A stretch of 61,299 nt of DNA from Clostridiales bacterium. GTDB taxonomy: Bacteria; Bacillota; Clostridia; Christensenellales; Aristaeellaceae. The stretch spans positions 1-61,299 of the forward strand of contig SVHC01000017.1 of the NCBI GenBank assembly GCA_015056055.1, read 5' to 3'. The position numbers and the translations under genes are program-made. The notes under the pieces were generated by a model. It was not told the origin of the DNA and searched no databases. It worked only from the letters and a program-made list of their open reading frames with translations. This document shows positions 43,601 through 51,569 of this stretch, piece after piece; positions within the stretch are counted from its first letter, which is position 1, and each line of letters opens with the position of its first letter.

Positions 43601-43680
43601 TAGATCAGAATCCTGTGATTGCCAAGGCCGGATTTGCGCGGCCAGGCGAGGGGAGCGACTTTGCTTTTAAGGGGCTGCAT
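40624..43680 (-). CDS. Large glycoside-hydrolase-like protein (GH123_N/DUF6067-type)
   Basis: 1018 residues, no signal peptide. The N-terminal half is beta-rich. The C-terminal half looks like a TIM barrel: MINLHQGGPLNENINYPFF, LGMRYKVYYTVRELSNYA, VGIDGLYLDGIGYDRR, CDIDIHSGN, ECYMYEDVSPDYYLVESSG. These strand ends carry the Asp/Glu residues expected in a retaining or substrate-assisted glycosidase and resemble the DUF6067/GH123 N-terminal group; I am not certain of the family. A small C-terminal beta-domain ends in GWFFMIRPVQK. AGAGGTG lies before the ATG. It probably hydrolyses an oligosaccharide taken up by the cell. Confidence 0.7.
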   Translation of the reverse strand: MQPLKSKVAPLAWPRKSGLGNHRILIYTAHADKYVRVTIPWRRRDLHPETIGMRMLHTPAGSQIQNGMGCAEIRNIRIESITRFEGVIVFEAPETGIYELYYMPHTLSGPGYCPNTDYMRPDEMTPDADWLACAEKAAVQTASAIFYESRTEFDSFYPMEQPMTHHEAKAFLDNDAPFAIVTESRLHPLRMQYEMPAVWLERSKEHCCILRDTVCKNEHYTFQLAVCAKEPLQNIHVDFYDANGYPLSKEKCICFNLTGRDIDGNPVVFQRNAAANEVLPLWCGVAMEHFSSQTTEIQLTAKVYAENTDYTAEASILLSVNDTLLPANGDDDLWRLSRLFWLNSDIGISDDVIAPYFPIENAQDDLSLEITGKRITVSALGLPAQIESYYNDEGQINPSAEPVQLLDSPIALQVKKTGGAFAIQETDEQERIIKGTNCTQIRSAAVQNDVEIESIVEYEADGHIDTHIRVTALEDGEYSFTLQIPMKSSAAQHMMGMCYEGGRVPAWWEYDWDERLFGSLVWFGGVRGGLQIKLMQETEHWGSIKPLPKMWYNNGLGKMTVRSQPYKGLVLFEGTTGKMQLKAGQTEMLHFHMMVTPLHPINTDRHWKEHIYHIGPWVGNGVPNIELAKSLGATMINLHQGGPLNENINYPFFVAPRLKEQVDKAHELGMRYKVYYTVRELSNYATEFWALRALREEIFAQDPNSVAIADTFASEENRFQANTSAKKAGGAWLREHLVEGYVPAWHEELETGEMDCAIATCGVSRWHNYYLCGLNWLIRNVGIDGLYLDGIGYDRRIMKRLRRVLNASGKKCDIDIHSGNEHCEIQYGYEAPANKYLEHFAYADALWLGECYMYEDVSPDYYLVESSGLPFGLMGEMLHGGGNPWRGMVYGMTARLGWEANVISREIWELWDSFDIANARMLGYWHEECPVTVEDDQLRATCYINQKGEILVVIASWYPQDRKFLIRVNAQQLGLSGEYEFYAPAIRNVQEEAVFNPHDLIPIEKNKGWFFMIRPVQK

Positions 43681-43798
43681 ATGTACACCTCTGAAAATAA
43701 AAAATTGGGCACGCGGATGCGCGCAGCGGTTCTGAATGGTTGAATATTATTGCGTCATTCCTGCTCCTTTGAAAGCAGGTAATGAAAGAGGGATGTTT

Positions 43799-44734
43799 TT
43801 ATCGGTACGGAGCGGTGGATTTTTCGATTTTGATGGAGGAGTCCGAGCCGTTTTGCAGAAAGCCTGCATGGATCAGGAACAGCTGAACATCCTCTTCGGT
43901 CAGCGGGGATTTGGGACCGATGGTAATGGTGTCAATAAACTTGACGAGGTTTGGAACGATCAATTCCACGTGTGAAACCAGCATTCCATTTTTGGGTATA
44001 AATCCGTAGTTTTGCAGCGAAATAATATCGCCGTAGCGAGGGGCGGTGTAAGAAAGAAACGGAATTTTGCCGCGGGCAAGTTTTGCCGTGTCCATGGAAT
44101 AGCAGATGCGCCATTCCCTTTCCTCCTTAAAGGCTTCGGGCTTAAAAAACGGCAGGTTGCCCATGACGAGGTTGATAGCTTCCTGAATTTTGGCAATGAC
44201 ATCGTCGGATGTGTCGGTGATTTGAATCCCGCCCAAACCGGCGTTGATTTCAAAAAATTCGCGAACTTCATCCTGTGTATAGTGAACCTTGTGGAAGTAG
44301 ATATCTTCTTCGCAATTGTCCTCATGAGCAAGTGCGTGTGCCATCTGGAAAAGTTCCTTTTTAAAGCCGATGGATACGCCGCGACCGTCATCCCCGTAGC
44401 CGCGCCATTGACCCAGATTGTCGCACTTTTCGGATAGACAGAATACCCAGCATTTGGAGGTATCGGTCTTAATCAGCTTTTTTATGTATTCATATGTGTT
44501 GCTGAAACTCTGAAAATCGACAGCCTGCAAATGACCGGCTTCTTCTTTGGTGCGCACAAAATCGTCCCATGCCTTCAGAATGTAGCTTTCACACTGACCT
44601 TTGATCCATTTGAGTTCCTGCGAATCGTTGGATTTGCTGATGTCGGAAAGCCAGAGGGAGTTGGTAAGAATGATATTGTAAAACGTTTGTACGCTGCAGT
44701 AATGGTATAAAACCTTCGGAATGCGTTCGGGCAT
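43799..44734 (-). CDS. DUF2971 domain protein
   Basis: A 311-residue protein of the DUF2971 family. Typical blocks are LYHYCSVQTFYNIILTNSLW at the N terminus, LSEKCDNLGQWRGYGDDGRG with FCLSE just before, and FKEEREWRICY near residue 220. The function of the family is unknown; members are common in accessory and defence-rich regions. The ATG at 44734 has GCAGGAGG upstream. It is read from a near-consensus promoter and is divergent from degV. Confidence 0.88.
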   Translation of the reverse strand: MPERIPKVLYHYCSVQTFYNIILTNSLWLSDISKSNDSQELKWIKGQCESYILKAWDDFVRTKEEAGHLQAVDFQSFSNTYEYIKKLIKTDTSKCWVFCLSEKCDNLGQWRGYGDDGRGVSIGFKKELFQMAHALAHEDNCEEDIYFHKVHYTQDEVREFFEINAGLGGIQITDTSDDVIAKIQEAINLVMGNLPFFKPEAFKEEREWRICYSMDTAKLARGKIPFLSYTAPRYGDIISLQNYGFIPKNGMLVSHVELIVPNLVKFIDTITIGPKSPLTEEDVQLFLIHAGFLQNGSDSSIKIEKSTAPYR

Positions 44735-44777
44735 ATGGCCTCCTGCGGAAAAGTAGAGTGGAAGTGTGTTTGTTAAT

Positions 44778-44806
44778 ATTATATTCTGATTTTGGGGCAA
44801 AGTCAA
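44778..44806 (-). promoter_or_regulatory. Sigma-A promoter of the DUF2971 gene
   Basis: Minus strand TTGACT (44806-44801), 17-bp spacer, TATAAT (44783-44778). Confidence 0.8.
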
Positions 44807-44850
44807 CCTGTGCAGAGCCTGTTAAGTTGCATGGGGGGAATGGAGTGGGA

Positions 44851-44879
44851 TTGACTTTGCAGAGGGCATGTTGTATAAT
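44851..44879 (+). promoter_or_regulatory. Sigma-A promoter of the degV operon
   Basis: TTGACT (44851-44856), 17-bp spacer, TATAAT (44874-44879). Its -35 and following TTGC match the divergent promoter. Confidence 0.8.
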
Positions 44880-44951
44880 AAATAAAGCTGTTTTTTGTTA
44901 ATAAATTGATGTGGCCGACAAAGTGAGCCGCAGAGATACGGAGAATGTAAG

Positions 44952-45782
44952 ATGATAAAAATTATGGTGGACTCTTCTTCTGATTGCAGAAAAGAGGACA
45001 ATTTTTATGACCTGTTTATCCCGCTTACGGTGGACATCGATGGGGAATGCTATCGCGCCGGAATTGATTTGAGCAGCGATGAATTTTATGAGCGTCTGGT
45101 GCAGACAACGGGCTTTCCGCGCACCTCACAGCCCTCTCCGGAGATGTTTTCCGAAATCTTCGAAAAAGCCCGGGATGACGGGGACGAAATCATATATTTC
45201 GCGCTTTCCTCTGCACTGAGCGGCACTTATCAGTGTGCCTGCATGGTGCGTGAAATGGTTGGCTATGAGGGCATCCATATCATCGATACACTGACGGCTA
45301 CGCATATGATCAATCTGCTGGCACAGTATGCCAAGAAACTGATTGCACAGGGACTTTCGGCAACGGAAATCGTGCAGAAGTGCGAAGCGGCCAAGGGGAA
45401 AGTAAAGGTGCTTGCCGGTCTGGATACGCTGGAATACCTCTATCGCGGCGGGCGTCTGAATCGCGCTACGGCTACGGTCGGTGAACTGGCCGGTATCAAG
45501 CCGGTTATTACCGTGACGGAAGAAGGAAAAGTAGAATCCATCGGCAAGGGTTTGGGTGTCGTGCGGTCCATGCAGTTTATTATGAACAAACTGGATTCGT
45601 ATGATATTGACACGGAATTTCCCATGTACTCGCTGTATTCCATGGGCGAAGCAAACTGTATTAAGTTGGAAGGCAAGCTTGCGGCTGCGGGATACAATGT
45701 TGAAAAGCGTGTACAGCTGGGTTCCACCATCGGCAGCCATATTGGTCCGGGTGTGTTTGCGGTAGTATTTGCTGTGAAGTGA
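44952..45782 (+). CDS. DegV family fatty-acid-binding protein
   Basis: A 276-residue FakB/DegV-type protein that holds a fatty acid for phosphorylation by a FakA kinase (not in this window). It has MVDSSSD at the N terminus, the FPRTSQPSPEMF loop, the ALSSALSGTYQ motif near residue 95 and LEYLYRGGRLNRATA near residue 160. The usual final block GPGVFAVVF is present. It is followed after 9 bp by the isomerase-like gene, so the two are likely co-transcribed. Confidence 0.93.
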   Translation: MIKIMVDSSSDCRKEDNFYDLFIPLTVDIDGECYRAGIDLSSDEFYERLVQTTGFPRTSQPSPEMFSEIFEKARDDGDEIIYFALSSALSGTYQCACMVREMVGYEGIHIIDTLTATHMINLLAQYAKKLIAQGLSATEIVQKCEAAKGKVKVLAGLDTLEYLYRGGRLNRATATVGELAGIKPVITVTEEGKVESIGKGLGVVRSMQFIMNKLDSYDIDTEFPMYSLYSMGEANCIKLEGKLAAAGYNVEKRVQLGSTIGSHIGPGVFAVVFAVK

Positions 45783-45791
45783 GCGATATAT

Positions 45792-46643
45792 ATGGAACTT
45801 TCGTTTTCGCTGAATTATCTTGAAAAAGTGCGCGGCAGCAAAATGCGGCGGGATTTTTCGGAAATGGTAGCTCTGTGCCGGGATGCAGGCTTTCGCTATG
45901 TGGATTACACGCCGGATTTTCAGGCACCGGATTTTGCGGAAAAAGCATACAGGGATCGCGAGATTCTGGATGCAGCCGGGATTGCAGTGGAGCAAACGCA
46001 TGCTCCCATGAATCGATATCGCACCTATCCGGATGAACGGTTCGGCGAATACTACAAAAATGTGTTTGAAGCTTCCGGAATCGTGGGCGCAAAATATGTG
46101 GTGGTGCACGGGGATGAATATCGCGTGACCGACCGCTATGACGAACGGGAAATTCAGGATTTTGCGTATGATTTCCTCGCTCCCTATGTGGATTACGCGA
46201 AGAAAAACGGCATGGCGGTAGCGATTGAAAATCTGTTTGAGGATCACTGCTTTCCGGAGGTCAATGGAAGAAGCAGGTTTACCTCCACTGCGGGGGAACT
46301 GAAAGGATTGATTGAGCGATTCAATGATCCATCTGTGGGCTGCTGCTGGGACTTTGGTCACGCTGCCTGCGCCTTCGGAACAGATAAGATGCTGTCCGCC
46401 CTTATGGAAATGGGATCGTGCATTTGCTGCACGCATGTGCATGACAACTACTATGGGAAGGATCTTCATGTATCCCCTTTTCTTGGCGATATTGACTGGG
46501 AATCGCATATGAAGCATCTGAAGACGATCGGATATAAGGGGAAATTCTCTTTTGAACTGGTATATGGCAGCTATCCCGATGCTCTGATCGGAAAATGGCT
46601 GAAGCATATATGTGAAGTGGGAGAATACCTGGTTTCCCTGTAG
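45792..46643 (+). CDS. Sugar phosphate isomerase/epimerase (TIM barrel)
   Basis: A 283-residue xylose-isomerase-like barrel. Candidate metal ligands are in VAIENLFED (Glu), CCWDFGHAA (Asp, His), CTHVHDNYY (His) and FSFELVYG (Glu). THAPMNRYR lies near residue 75. It is the third such barrel in the window but sits behind degV rather than with an oxidoreductase. No strong RBS separates it from degV, so translational coupling is possible. Substrate unknown. Confidence 0.85.
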   Translation: MELSFSLNYLEKVRGSKMRRDFSEMVALCRDAGFRYVDYTPDFQAPDFAEKAYRDREILDAAGIAVEQTHAPMNRYRTYPDERFGEYYKNVFEASGIVGAKYVVVHGDEYRVTDRYDEREIQDFAYDFLAPYVDYAKKNGMAVAIENLFEDHCFPEVNGRSRFTSTAGELKGLIERFNDPSVGCCWDFGHAACAFGTDKMLSALMEMGSCICCTHVHDNYYGKDLHVSPFLGDIDWESHMKHLKTIGYKGKFSFELVYGSYPDALIGKWLKHICEVGEYLVSL

Positions 46644-46659
46644 AAAACCTAAGAAAAAG

Positions 46660-46698
46660 AAACACGTTGGCAACTCGTTTGGGTTACCGACGTGTTTT
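46660..46698 (+). terminator. Terminator of the degV operon
   Basis: Stem AAACACGTTGG/CCGACGTGTTT (46660-46670 with 46687-46697, one mismatch) and TTTT, nine bases before the repeat array. Confidence 0.75.
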
Positions 46699-46706
46699 GG
46701 CTTTTT

Positions 46707-47008
46707 ACGAAACACCAGGCAAACGCGGTGCAGGCCGGTGCGCATATCTTCGAAGCCTGAAAGGTGAAGTGGCGAGGACACGAAGTCCGCAGCCACGAAA
46801 CACCGGGCAAACGCAGTGCAGGCCGGTGCGCATATCTTCGGAGCCTGAAAGGTGAAGTGGCGAGGACACGAAGTCCGCAGCCACGAAACACCGGGCAAAC
46901 GCAGTGCAGGCCGGTGCGCATATCTTCGGAGCCTGAAAGGTGAAGTGGCGAGGACACGAAGTCCGCAGCCACGAAACACCGGGCAAACGCAGTGCAGGCC
47001 GGTGCGCA
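46707..47008. repeat. 88-bp tandem repeat array with two hairpins per unit
   Basis: Three full units begin at 46707, 46795 and 46883, plus a 38-bp partial at 46971. Units two and three are identical; unit one differs at a few positions. Each unit can form CACCGG...CCGGTG and GTGGC-GA-GGAC-ACGAA-GTCC-GCA-GCCAC. Units abut with no spacer, and 88 bp is not a multiple of three, so it is not coding. The 406-bp gap between the isomerase gene and rplL holds only this array and two terminators. Confidence 0.92.
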
Positions 47009-47042
47009 GAAAAAAAGAGAACCGCTCAATGAGCGGTTCTCT
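47009..47042 (-). terminator. Intrinsic terminator of rplJL
   Basis: Perfect 12-bp stem AGAGAACCGCTC/GAGCGGTTCTCT (47016-47027 with 47031-47042); on the minus strand a run of T follows. Confidence 0.92.
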
Positions 47043-47049
47043 AACGAAA

Positions 47050-47418
47050 TTACTTGATTTCGACGGTTGCGCCAACTTCTGCCAGCTTCTTCTTGATTTC
47101 TTCAGCAGCTTCCTTGGCAACAGCTTCCTTGAGGGTCTTCGGAGCGTTGTCAACAACGTCCTTAGCTTCCTTCAGGCCCAGGCCGGTCAGCTCGCGAACA
47201 ACCTTGATAACCTTGATCTTTTCAGAACCAACGTCCTTCAGGATTACGTCGAACTCGGTCTTCTCTTCAACTTCTTCAGCAGCAGCGGCCGGAGCAGCAG
47301 CAACAGCAACAGGAGCAGCGGCGGATACGCCAAACTTCTCTTCGAGTGCCTTAACGAGCTCGGCGAGCTCAAGCACGTTCATCGCTTCGATAGCGGCAAT
47401 GATTTCTGCATGGTTCAT
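47050..47418 (-). CDS. rplL: 50S ribosomal protein L7/L12
   Basis: Stalk protein that recruits translation GTPases. The 122-residue form starts [20 protein letters not shown], has the Ala-rich hinge (residues 36-53) and the globular C-terminal domain with KTEFDVIL and [16 protein letters not shown]. The ATG at 47418 with GGAGGG fits the family start; another in-frame ATG at 47433 also has GGAGG in place, adding five residues. It is co-transcribed with rplJ. Confidence 0.97.
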   Translation of the reverse strand: MNHAEIIAAIEAMNVLELAELVKALEEKFGVSAAAPVAVAAAPAAAAEEVEEKTEFDVILKDVGSEKIKVIKVVRELTGLGLKEAKDVVDNAPKTLKEAVAKEAAEEIKKKLAEVGATVEIK

Positions 47419-47490
47419 TATGATACCCTCCATATGATATCCTCCATCACTGAATCTTGATGGAGACTTGTGATTAAGCTATGAGTGAAA

Positions 47491-48021
47491 TTATTCTGCA
47501 GCGGCTTCTGCTGCGCCTTCGCCTTCGCCGGCCTTCTGCTTGCGGATCGCTTCGATCGCGTAAACGAAGTTGGTAACCGGAGCGTTCAAGCTGCCCATGA
47601 TGCGTGCGATAAGCACTTCACGAGAGGGCAGATCAGCCAGAGCCTGTGCACCTGCTGCGTCGAGAACCTTGTTCTCAATCAGAGCGCACTTGAGCTGCAT
47701 CTTCTTGGTCTTCTTGATGGTGTCGGCGAGGATCTTAGCGGGGGAAGCCGGATCGTTCATACCGAAAGCAACCGCGGTGGGTCCCTTCAGGTAAGCTTCC
47801 ATACCTTCGATTCCCATTTCCTTAGCAGCCAGCTCGATCATGGTGTTCTTGAGAACAACATAGTCAACGCCTGCCTTGCGGCACTCGCTGCGCAGATTGG
47901 TAACCTCTTCGACGGTCAGACCGCGGTAGTCAACGAGAACTGCAGACTGAGCAGCTTCGAACTTTGCCTTGATATCGGCAACAACGGCCTTTTTGAGCTC
48001 CATAGTGTTGATGTTGGACAT
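47491..48021 (-). CDS. rplJ: 50S ribosomal protein L10
   Basis: A 176-residue stalk base protein that binds 23S rRNA and the L7/L12 dimers. It has VLVDYRGLTVEEVTNLR, the KNTMIELAAKE block and the C-terminal Ala-rich helix. AGGAGGTG lies 8 bases before the ATG at 48021; the frame stays open into the leader but that part is the L10 regulatory RNA. It is autoregulated in most bacteria through the leader described next. Confidence 0.96.
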   Translation of the reverse strand: MSNINTMELKKAVVADIKAKFEAAQSAVLVDYRGLTVEEVTNLRSECRKAGVDYVVLKNTMIELAAKEMGIEGMEAYLKGPTAVAFGMNDPASPAKILADTIKKTKKMQLKCALIENKVLDAAGAQALADLPSREVLIARIMGSLNAPVTNFVYAIEAIRKQKAGEGEGAAEAAAE

Positions 48022-48059
48022 GTTATAGCACCTCCTTGCCGTCCTGCTTGGCGGCATAT

Positions 48060-48180
48060 AAAACGCCCTGCGCATGGGCGCAAGGCGATGAAGTGTATAA
48101 CTTAATCGAAACCTCAACGCCTCGGCGAGCAGCCTGGGGGCTTTACGCATTTCTGCGCTCGCTGTCTATGGCACAGTAGT
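48060..48180 (-). ncRNA. Ribosomal protein L10 leader with attenuator hairpin
   Basis: On the minus strand the conserved leader pattern runs from ATAGACAGCGAGCGC through GCGTAAAGCC to CTGCTCGCCGAGG (48118-48174). It is followed by a fully paired hairpin CGCCTTGCGC/GCGCAGGGCG (48087-48064) with TTTTAT after it, shaped like an attenuator. L10 or the L10-L12 complex binds such leaders to repress its own operon. Confidence 0.85.
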
Positions 48181-48197
48181 TTTACAGCACGGGATAT

Positions 48198-48226
48198 AGT
48201 ATAACCGCAAAAGATCATAAAGTCAA
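48198..48226 (-). promoter_or_regulatory. Sigma-A promoter of rplJL
   Basis: Minus strand TTGACT (48226-48221), 17-bp spacer, TATACT (48203-48198), just upstream of the L10 leader. Confidence 0.85.
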
Positions 48227-48286
48227 GTAAAATATGGGCAAAGTAGGTGCTTTAAGGGCGGTTTCAAATCTTTATGGAAAGCAGCA

Positions 48287-48315
48287 TTGAAAATTAACGC
48301 GCAGGAAGGTATACT
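48287..48315 (+). promoter_or_regulatory. Sigma-A promoter of glnN
   Basis: TTGAAA (48287-48292), 17-bp spacer, TATACT (48310-48315). Confidence 0.75.
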
Positions 48316-48331
48316 CAATAATATGGTATAG

Positions 48332-48364
48332 GCGCTGTGGGCGAGGTGTCCGCAGCGCTTTTTT
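48332..48364 (+). terminator. Intrinsic terminator inside the glnN leader
   Basis: A 9-bp stem (48332-48340 with 48350-48358, one wobble) with a 9-nt loop is followed by six T. It lies between the predicted promoter and the start codon, so glnN transcripts must pass it. Confidence 0.7.
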
Positions 48365-48393
48365 GAAAGATATGCGCATACATAGGAGGAAGC

Positions 48394-50484
48394 ATGAATC
48401 ACGTAACCGAAATCTTTGGCAGCATGGTATTTGATGATGCTACCATGAAGGAAAAGCTCCCCCGCGATATATATAAGGCTCTGAAAAATACCATTGCAAA
48501 GGGCGAATCCCTTGACGCCAGCGTTGCAAACACCGTGGCAAACGCCATGAAGGATTGGGCGCTGGAAAAGGGCGCTACCCATTTTACCCACTGGTTCCAG
48601 CCGATGACGGGCATCACCGCCGAAAAGCACGACAGCTTTATTTCCCCCACGGGCGACGGACGCGTGATCATGGAGTTCTCCGGCAAGGAGCTTATCAAGG
48701 GCGAACCGGATGCATCGAGCTTCCCGTCCGGCGGTCTGCGCGCAACGTTTGAAGCACGCGGATACACTGCGTGGGACCCGACTTCCTATGCATTTATCAA
48801 GGACGGCACGCTGTGCATTCCTACGGTATTCTGCTCCTACACGGGCGAAGTGCTGGACAAGAAAACGCCGCTTCTGCGCTCCATGGAAGCCATCGAAAAG
48901 CATGCCCTGCGCATCCTGCGCCTGTTTGGCGATACGATGTCCCGTCGCGTTGTGACCACCGTCGGCCCCGAGCAGGAATATTTCCTTGTGGATCGCGCAA
49001 TGTATGAGAAGCGCAAAGATCTCAAAAACTGCGGCCGTACCCTTTTTGGCGCAAAGCCGCCCAAGGGCCAGGAGATGGACGACCACTATTACGGCACCAT
49101 CAAGCCGCGCGTGCAGCAGTTCATGAAGGAGCTGAACGATGAGCTTTGGAAGCTCGGCGTTCCGGCCAAGACCGAGCACAACGAGGCCGCTCCCGCACAG
49201 CATGAACTTGCTCCGATTTTTGAAACCACGAACGTTGCCGCCGACCACAACCAGCTCACCATGGAGTTGATGAAAAAGGTCGCTCTGCGCAACGGACTCG
49301 TCTGTCTGCTGCATGAAAAGCCCTTCCACGGCGTAAACGGCAGCGGTAAGCACAATAACTGGTCCCTTTCCACCGACACGGGTAAGAACCTTCTTGACCC
49401 CGGCAAGACGCCGTATGAGAATCAGCAGTTCCTGCTGTTCCTGTGCGCTGTGATCAAGGCGGTCGATGAATATCAGGATCTTCTGCGCTTCTCTGCAGCG
49501 GGTGCGGGCAACGACCACCGCCTGGGCGCGCACGAAGCACCGCCCGCCATCGTATCCATGTTCCTCGGAAGCGAACTGGAAGCCATCCTCGCTGCCGTGG
49601 AAACCGGCAATGCTTATGACCCCAAAAAGAAGGTGGAAATGGATGCGGGAGTAAACGTACTGCCCCATTTCACAAAGGATACGACGGACCGCAACCGTAC
49701 CTCCCCGTTCGCCTTCACCGGCAACAAGTTTGAATTCCGTATGCTCGGTTCCTCTTTCTCCATTTCCGAGACGAATATTGTGCTCAATACGATCGTTGCT
49801 GAGGAACTCCGCAAGTTTGCCGACGAACTGGAACGCGCCGAGGATTTCCGACCGGCGCTGACTGCACTGATTCGCCGCACTGTGCATGAGCACAAGCGCA
49901 TCATCTTCAACGGCAACAACTATACTGAGGAATGGGTGAAGGAAGCGGAGCGCCGCGGCCTTTCCAACCACTCTTCCACGGTTGCAGCACTGCCGCATTT
50001 CCTGGATGAGAAGAATGTGCGTCTGTTCAAAAAGCACGGCATTTTCAGCGAGGTGGAAATGACCTCCCGCTGCGAGATCCTTCTGGAGAACTATATCAAG
50101 ACCGTAAACATCGAAGCGCTCACCATGCTCGATATGGTGCGCCACGATATTATTCCTGCAGCAGTGAAGTACACCGGAACGCTTGCGGACAACATCCTCA
50201 AAAAGCGCGCCGTATGCGACTGCATTCCCTGCGATATGGAAGAAAGCCTGCTGAAAAAGCTTTCCACCCTTTCTTCTCAGCTGTACGCAAAGACGCAGGA
50301 ATTGGATGCAGCCGTTCAGGGTGCGAAGAATGTCACGGGAACCGAACCCCTTGCCGCCCACTATCGCGACAGCGTAGTTACTGCCATGCAGGCAGTGCGC
50401 GTGATCGTTGACGAGATGGAAGTGGAAACGGATGCGGGCATCTGGCCGTATCCCTCCTACGCAGAGCTTCTGTTCAGCGTGTAA
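48394..50484 (+). CDS. glnN: Glutamine synthetase, type III
   Basis: A 696-residue GSIII that makes glutamine from glutamate, ammonia and ATP. Features include the N-terminal GSIII domain, [10 protein letters not shown] (metal Glu), [34 protein letters not shown] (His and Asn-Gly loop), [14 protein letters not shown], and [11 protein letters not shown]. The long C-terminal helical region is typical. AGGAGGAAG lies before the ATG. Its leader contains an intrinsic terminator, suggesting control by antitermination linked to nitrogen status. No GS regulator or ANTAR protein is adjacent. Confidence 0.96.
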   Translation: MNHVTEIFGSMVFDDATMKEKLPRDIYKALKNTIAKGESLDASVANTVANAMKDWALEKGATHFTHWFQPMTGITAEKHDSFISPTGDGRVIMEFSGKELIKGEPDASSFPSGGLRATFEARGYTAWDPTSYAFIKDGTLCIPTVFCSYTGEVLDKKTPLLRSMEAIEKHALRILRLFGDTMSRRVVTTVGPEQEYFLVDRAMYEKRKDLKNCGRTLFGAKPPKGQEMDDHYYGTIKPRVQQFMKELNDELWKLGVPAKTEHNEAAPAQHELAPIFETTNVAADHNQLTMELMKKVALRNGLVCLLHEKPFHGVNGSGKHNNWSLSTDTGKNLLDPGKTPYENQQFLLFLCAVIKAVDEYQDLLRFSAAGAGNDHRLGAHEAPPAIVSMFLGSELEAILAAVETGNAYDPKKKVEMDAGVNVLPHFTKDTTDRNRTSPFAFTGNKFEFRMLGSSFSISETNIVLNTIVAEELRKFADELERAEDFRPALTALIRRTVHEHKRIIFNGNNYTEEWVKEAERRGLSNHSSTVAALPHFLDEKNVRLFKKHGIFSEVEMTSRCEILLENYIKTVNIEALTMLDMVRHDIIPAAVKYTGTLADNILKKRAVCDCIPCDMEESLLKKLSTLSSQLYAKTQELDAAVQGAKNVTGTEPLAAHYRDSVVTAMQAVRVIVDEMEVETDAGIWPYPSYAELLFSV

Positions 50485-50495
50485 AAGCATAAACG

Positions 50496-50531
50496 AAACC
50501 GGCGAACCGCATTGTTGCGGTTCGCCGGTTT
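50496..50531. terminator. Bidirectional terminator
   Basis: Stem AAACCGGCGAACCGC/GCGGTTCGCCGGTTT (50496-50510 with 50517-50531) between glnN and the convergent accessory gene. Confidence 0.92.
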
Positions 50532-50542
50532 ATTCTTACCTC

Positions 50543-51145
50543 TTAGCTCTCTATTTTCTCTTTTCTCATGTCGGAAAGCGCCAGATTCATGATTGATACC
50601 AATGCCTGCTGATAATCTTTGGGAGGTATTTTTTTCTGTGCGTTTTCGATGATCGAGGAGAGAAGTGTAAACCGTTCTTCGTTGATTGATGCTTTGGGAT
50701 TCAGTGTGCCGTACATTTTTTCATAAAATGCAAGCAGCCGCTGATTGGTTGCCTCACGCGCCTTTACGATTTCGGCAATCGCCTTTGCCTTTTCCTGCGT
50801 GCCGGTATCGCCGGGACCGGCCGATTGAACCTTTCCAAGTTCAGAAATGGCATTGAGCAGAAATTCCTGATTGGAGGCAATTTCATCAATCTTTTTGAGA
50901 AGATACTCCATTGTAAGGGCGGGAGAGTTATCGGGCGCACTGTTGCAGCAATCTGCAGCGTTATTCATTGTCGTATGATCCGTCATATGATCCTCCGATT
51001 CAATATATGGCGGACACGCAAGGCATATCGTGTTTTCGTCAATGAAGCGTGCCCGGCCTTTTTTCATCAGTCCTTTAGCACGTTTGGGATAGGTGGATTC
51101 ATAGATAGTTCCGTCTTTGTCTACAACGGTGATTGTCTTTTTCAT
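50543..51145 (-). CDS. Hypothetical protein with KRAKGLMKKGRARF N-terminal motif
   Basis: A 200-residue protein. The first 45 residues (VVDKDGTIYESTYPKRAKGL, then MKKGRARFIDENTICLACPP) form a small motif that I have seen at the start of clostridial hypothetical proteins and that recalls the RxxR-rich head of RRXRR-type nuclease-associated domains; no nuclease domain follows. Residues 75-200 are helical (MEYLLKKIDEIASNQEFLL, KAKAIAEIVKAREATNQRLL). The ATG at 51145 has GGATGG upstream. It is transcribed from its own promoter. Function unknown. Confidence 0.7.
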   Translation of the reverse strand: MKKTITVVDKDGTIYESTYPKRAKGLMKKGRARFIDENTICLACPPYIESEDHMTDHTTMNNAADCCNSAPDNSPALTMEYLLKKIDEIASNQEFLLNAISELGKVQSAGPGDTGTQEKAKAIAEIVKAREATNQRLLAFYEKMYGTLNPKASINEERFTLLSSIIENAQKKIPPKDYQQALVSIMNLALSDMRKEKIES

Positions 51146-51218
51146 AGATACCATCCATTGAACCATCAATTGCGTGAGGCTGTTTTTTTCGATGGGTGCC
51201 GTCCCCGCTCACGAATTC

Positions 51219-51247
51219 AGTATAGCATAATTTATGTTTGTGTTCAA
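51219..51247 (-). promoter_or_regulatory. Sigma-A promoter of the 200-residue protein gene
   Basis: Minus strand TTGAAC (51247-51242), 17-bp spacer, TATACT (51224-51219). Confidence 0.75.
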
Positions 51248-51317
51248 GGATTTTCAAGGCAGCTTTTTTTGCTATGCCCAATTCTGCGCTGGACGTTGAA
51301 GGAAAAAAAGCTGAATA

Positions 51318-51542
51318 CTATTGATTATCGCTGCGAGGATATGGAGTCTTGTCATCGGTCAGTCCGGCTAGATAGTCCATGCTGGTATCGAGCGCCAATG
51401 CAATGCGCTTGCACTGCTCAAAAGTATAATAGCGTCGTCCGGATTCAATTTTGGAGTAGTCGCTTTGGTCAATTCCGGTAAGCATTTGCATTTTTACCTG
51501 CGTATATCCGCGTTCTTTTCTAAGATCCTTTAATCTGGACAT
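51318..51542 (-). CDS. XRE-family helix-turn-helix regulator
   Basis: A 74-residue Cro/CI-type DNA-binding protein: LKDLRKERGYTQVKMQMLTG then QSDYSKIESGRRYYTFEQCK, followed by a short LALDTSMDYLAGL tail typical of phage- or element-borne repressors. The start at 51542 has AGGTGA 5 bases upstream; 51548 (ATG) or 51551 (GTG) are alternatives. It is divergent from a glycosyltransferase gene and probably binds the repeats between them. Confidence 0.9.
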   Translation of the reverse strand: MSRLKDLRKERGYTQVKMQMLTGIDQSDYSKIESGRRYYTFEQCKRIALALDTSMDYLAGLTDDKTPYPRSDNQ

Positions 51543-51569
51543 TTTCATCACCTGCTAAAATTATGCCCG

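Noticed and set aside
46707-47008. CRISPR array.
   Set aside because: Whole 88-bp units abut without unique spacers and no cas genes are present.
46649-47156. Long open frames on both strands across the 88-bp array.
   Set aside because: They follow from the repeat having no stop codons. The unit is not a multiple of three, there is no RBS, and the frames run into rplL or its terminator.
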